Origin: JBMTVT01 sp049451635
GTDB lineage: Bacteria; Bacteroidota; Bacteroidia; Flavobacteriales; Flavobacteriaceae
Reading direction: 5' to 3'
NCBI GenBank assembly: GCA_049451635.1
Contig: JBMTVT010000010.1
Span: 1 to 42,981 of the forward strand
Length of the DNA stretch: 42,981 bases
The translations under genes were made by a program, and so were the position numbers. Below the pieces are notes generated by a model, which ran no database searches, was not told where the DNA came from, and worked only from the letters and a program-made list of their open reading frames with translations. This document shows positions 41,609 through 42,981 of this stretch, in pieces (position 1 is the stretch's first letter; each line of letters opens with the position of its first letter).

Positions 41609-42076
41609 CTACCTCCAAGTATGCCCCTTAAGTTTCATGGCAGCTTTTAAAATATCTTTTTGGCTTATTTGACCTACCAATTTACCGTTTTCAACAATAG
41701 GGAAACGGCGACATTTAGATTCCAAAAACTTACTAGCCGCATCAAAAATATTCATATTGCCATCAATAGTTTCAACATTTTTTACCATGCATTTTTCAAC
41801 AGTATTGTTTTCCATGGGCAAATTATGGTAACGGCTCTCATTAATTTGTTTTATGCAATCACCTTCAGAGATAATACCTATTAATTCATGTTTTTCATTC
41901 ACAACGGGGCCACCTGAAATTCTGTGCTTAATCAACGAGTCTATAACTTTTTCAATTTGCTCTTCAGATTTAAAAGTTATTAGTTTTGTGGTCATGTAAT
42001 CGCTTACTTTTAAAGGCACGTTTGTGGTAGCCTTTTGCTGACTTTTTCTAGAGGCTAAAAAACTTTTAATACCCAT
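41609..42076 (-). CDS. CBS-domain protein
   Basis: A stand-alone CBS pair of 155 residues. The first CBS motif is at about 24-80 (VSDYMTTKLITFKSEEQIEK, HRISGGPVVNEKHELIGIIS, EGDCIKQI), the second at about 92-150 (VEKCMVKNVETIDGNMNIFD, RRFPIVENGKLVGQISQKDI). Such modules bind adenine nucleotides and report energy state; the partner protein cannot be inferred. The N-terminal 20 residues (MGIKSFLASRKSQQKATTNV) are basic and polar, without a signal peptide. Flavobacteria usually carry a very similar protein. Confidence 0.9.
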   Translation of the reverse strand: MGIKSFLASRKSQQKATTNVPLKVSDYMTTKLITFKSEEQIEKVIDSLIKHRISGGPVVNEKHELIGIISEGDCIKQINESRYHNLPMENNTVEKCMVKNVETIDGNMNIFDAASKFLESKCRRFPIVENGKLVGQISQKDILKAAMKLKGHTWR

Positions 42077-42271
42077 AATTGTTTAGTTTAGTAAACCTAA
42101 TATACTTAATTTTTTTTTAATCTTTAAAGAAATGAATGTTTAATTCATAATCTAAACAAGTATAAAGGTTTTGTTAATTTATTCAAAATGAAAATAATTA
42201 GCATTCTTTTAAGAGTTTAAATGGCATTTTTTTATAGTTTTAGCCCACAAAAAAATAAATTAATAAACAAT

Positions 42272-42981
42272 ATGAGAAAATTATTTGGATTGGTTTTATT
42301 GGTGAGTAGTTTTATGTTGAGCGCACAAACTAACTCAGAATTGCTAAAACATTACGAGGCTTATTATAAGCAAATGAGAGAACAAGGTGATATACAGGGG
42401 ATTATCAATGCGATGACGCATTTAAATGTGTTAACACCCTCTGATGCCAGAAAAGACACCTTGGCTTACATTTATATGAGTGAAGGCAAATATGTTCAAG
42501 CTCTTAATACAATTGGTTACGAAAGAAGTGCCACAGATTCTGATATTGCTGTTGAAGTTAAAGCGGTTTCATTAAAAGCCGTTAAACAACCTGAATTGGC
42601 TATAGGTTTGTTTGAAGAAATGTTTAAAAGAACCCCAAATGCTTTAATAGCTTATGAGCTAGCAGAACTTAATTTACAAACCCAAAAATTGGCAGAGGCA
42701 GAAAAACATATTGCTTATGGTTTGGCAAATGCAAAAGACGATATGAAAAAGGCTTTTTACGAAACACAACAACCTTACGAGGTACCTTTAAAATCAGCTT
42801 TTATGTATTTAAATGCATTAACAATTTACAATAAAGACAAGCAAGCTAATATAGACGCTGCTGTTGATATTCTTGATGCAGCTTTAAAAACGGCACCAAA
42901 CTTTAATTTAATTCAGTTATCAAAAACAGAATTGTTAAGGCAAAAGCAAGTTTTACAAACACAAGCAGCACAACCTAAAAA
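42272..42981 (+). CDS. Exported helical-repeat (TPR-like) protein, cut by window end
   Basis: Open from ATG 42272 to the window edge without a stop, at least 236 residues. Signal peptide MRKLFGLVLLVSSFMLSAQ, then helix pairs of TPR type: LLKHYEAYYKQMREQGDIQG, DTLAYIYMSEGKYVQALNTI, AIGLFEEMFKRTPNALIAYE, LAELNLQTQKLAEAEKHIAY. The Lys/Gln-rich end (LLRQKQVLQTQAAQPKK) suggests it is near its natural end. It is probably periplasmic; no catalytic motif and no known family name. A weak -7 element (TAGTTTTA, 42235-42242) lies 30 bases upstream. Confidence 0.85.
   Translation, partial: MRKLFGLVLLVSSFMLSAQTNSELLKHYEAYYKQMREQGDIQGIINAMTHLNVLTPSDARKDTLAYIYMSEGKYVQALNTIGYERSATDSDIAVEVKAVSLKAVKQPELAIGLFEEMFKRTPNALIAYELAELNLQTQKLAEAEKHIAYGLANAKDDMKKAFYETQQPYEVPLKSAFMYLNALTIYNKDKQANIDAAVDILDAALKTAPNFNLIQLSKTELLRQKQVLQTQAAQPK

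Overview
The window looks like a chromosomal piece of a marine-type member of the Flavobacteriaceae (Bacteroidota). Supporting signs are an AT-rich composition, a secreted metallopeptidase with a type IX secretion (T9SS) sorting tail, Bacteroidetes-type promoters (TAnnTTTG at -7, sometimes TTG at -33), weak or absent Shine-Dalgarno sequences, several TTG/GTG starts, and protein sequences typical of flavobacteria (RibF, DUF4286, DUF6428, a PlsC/OlsB fusion, BBP2-type porin). Most of it is ordinary core genome. No CRISPR array, prophage, toxin-antitoxin pair or complete transposon was seen.

Layout. 1-8.9 kb: tRNA-Leu(CAA), prs, rplY/ctc and pth, then a reverse-strand T9SS metallopeptidase, then ribF overlapping an HTTM-family membrane protein, then serS. 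8.9-9.4 kb: a structured non-coding stretch with a 40-residue membrane mini-ORF and two terminators. 9.4-14.7 kb: a TPR lipoprotein-like gene, a GNAT gene with an internal deletion, DUF4286, a second GNAT, rsmA and mgtE. 14.7-16.8 kb: an extragenic repeat, a D-2-hydroxyacid dehydrogenase and two damaged genes (DUF1801; a chimera of two VOC/glyoxalase genes). 16.8-19.6 kb: a TSUP exporter, a TM2-domain protein and a small arsenic locus (arsR, DUF6428, arsC) containing a pair of palindromic repeats but no arsenite pump. 19.6-24.3 kb: a fused acyltransferase probably making amino-acid lipids, aspartate kinase, a GNAT and fbp. 24.35-25.9 kb: a badly decayed TonB-plug-type gene.

25.9-36.6 kb is the functional core of interest, a nitrogen-assimilation island. 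gltD-gltB (glutamate synthase) are transcribed away from a beta-barrel porin, an ammonium transporter, a PII protein and a second ammonium transporter. The 470-bp divergent region holds two recognisable promoters, a palindrome inside the gltB promoter spacer and an inverted repeat upstream of the porin promoter. Together these genes would take up ammonium across both membranes, sense nitrogen status and deliver nitrogen to glutamate. ppc (oxaloacetate supply) follows in reverse.

39.2-43 kb: a scar in which the end of a response-regulator receiver domain abuts the tail of an IS3-type transposase, then a short SSB, a divergent zinc-ribbon protein separated from it by helically phased 10-bp repeats, a pseudogene of a GIDE-type membrane protein, a CBS-domain protein and the start of a TPR-like secreted protein that runs off the window.

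The most notable theme is gene decay. Six loci carry stop codons, frameshifts, in-frame deletions or fusion scars, although everything around them is intact. No convincing wholly new biological system was found. The best leads are the structured region at 8.9-9.4 kb, the phased repeats at 40.39-40.45 kb and the regulatory architecture of the nitrogen island.
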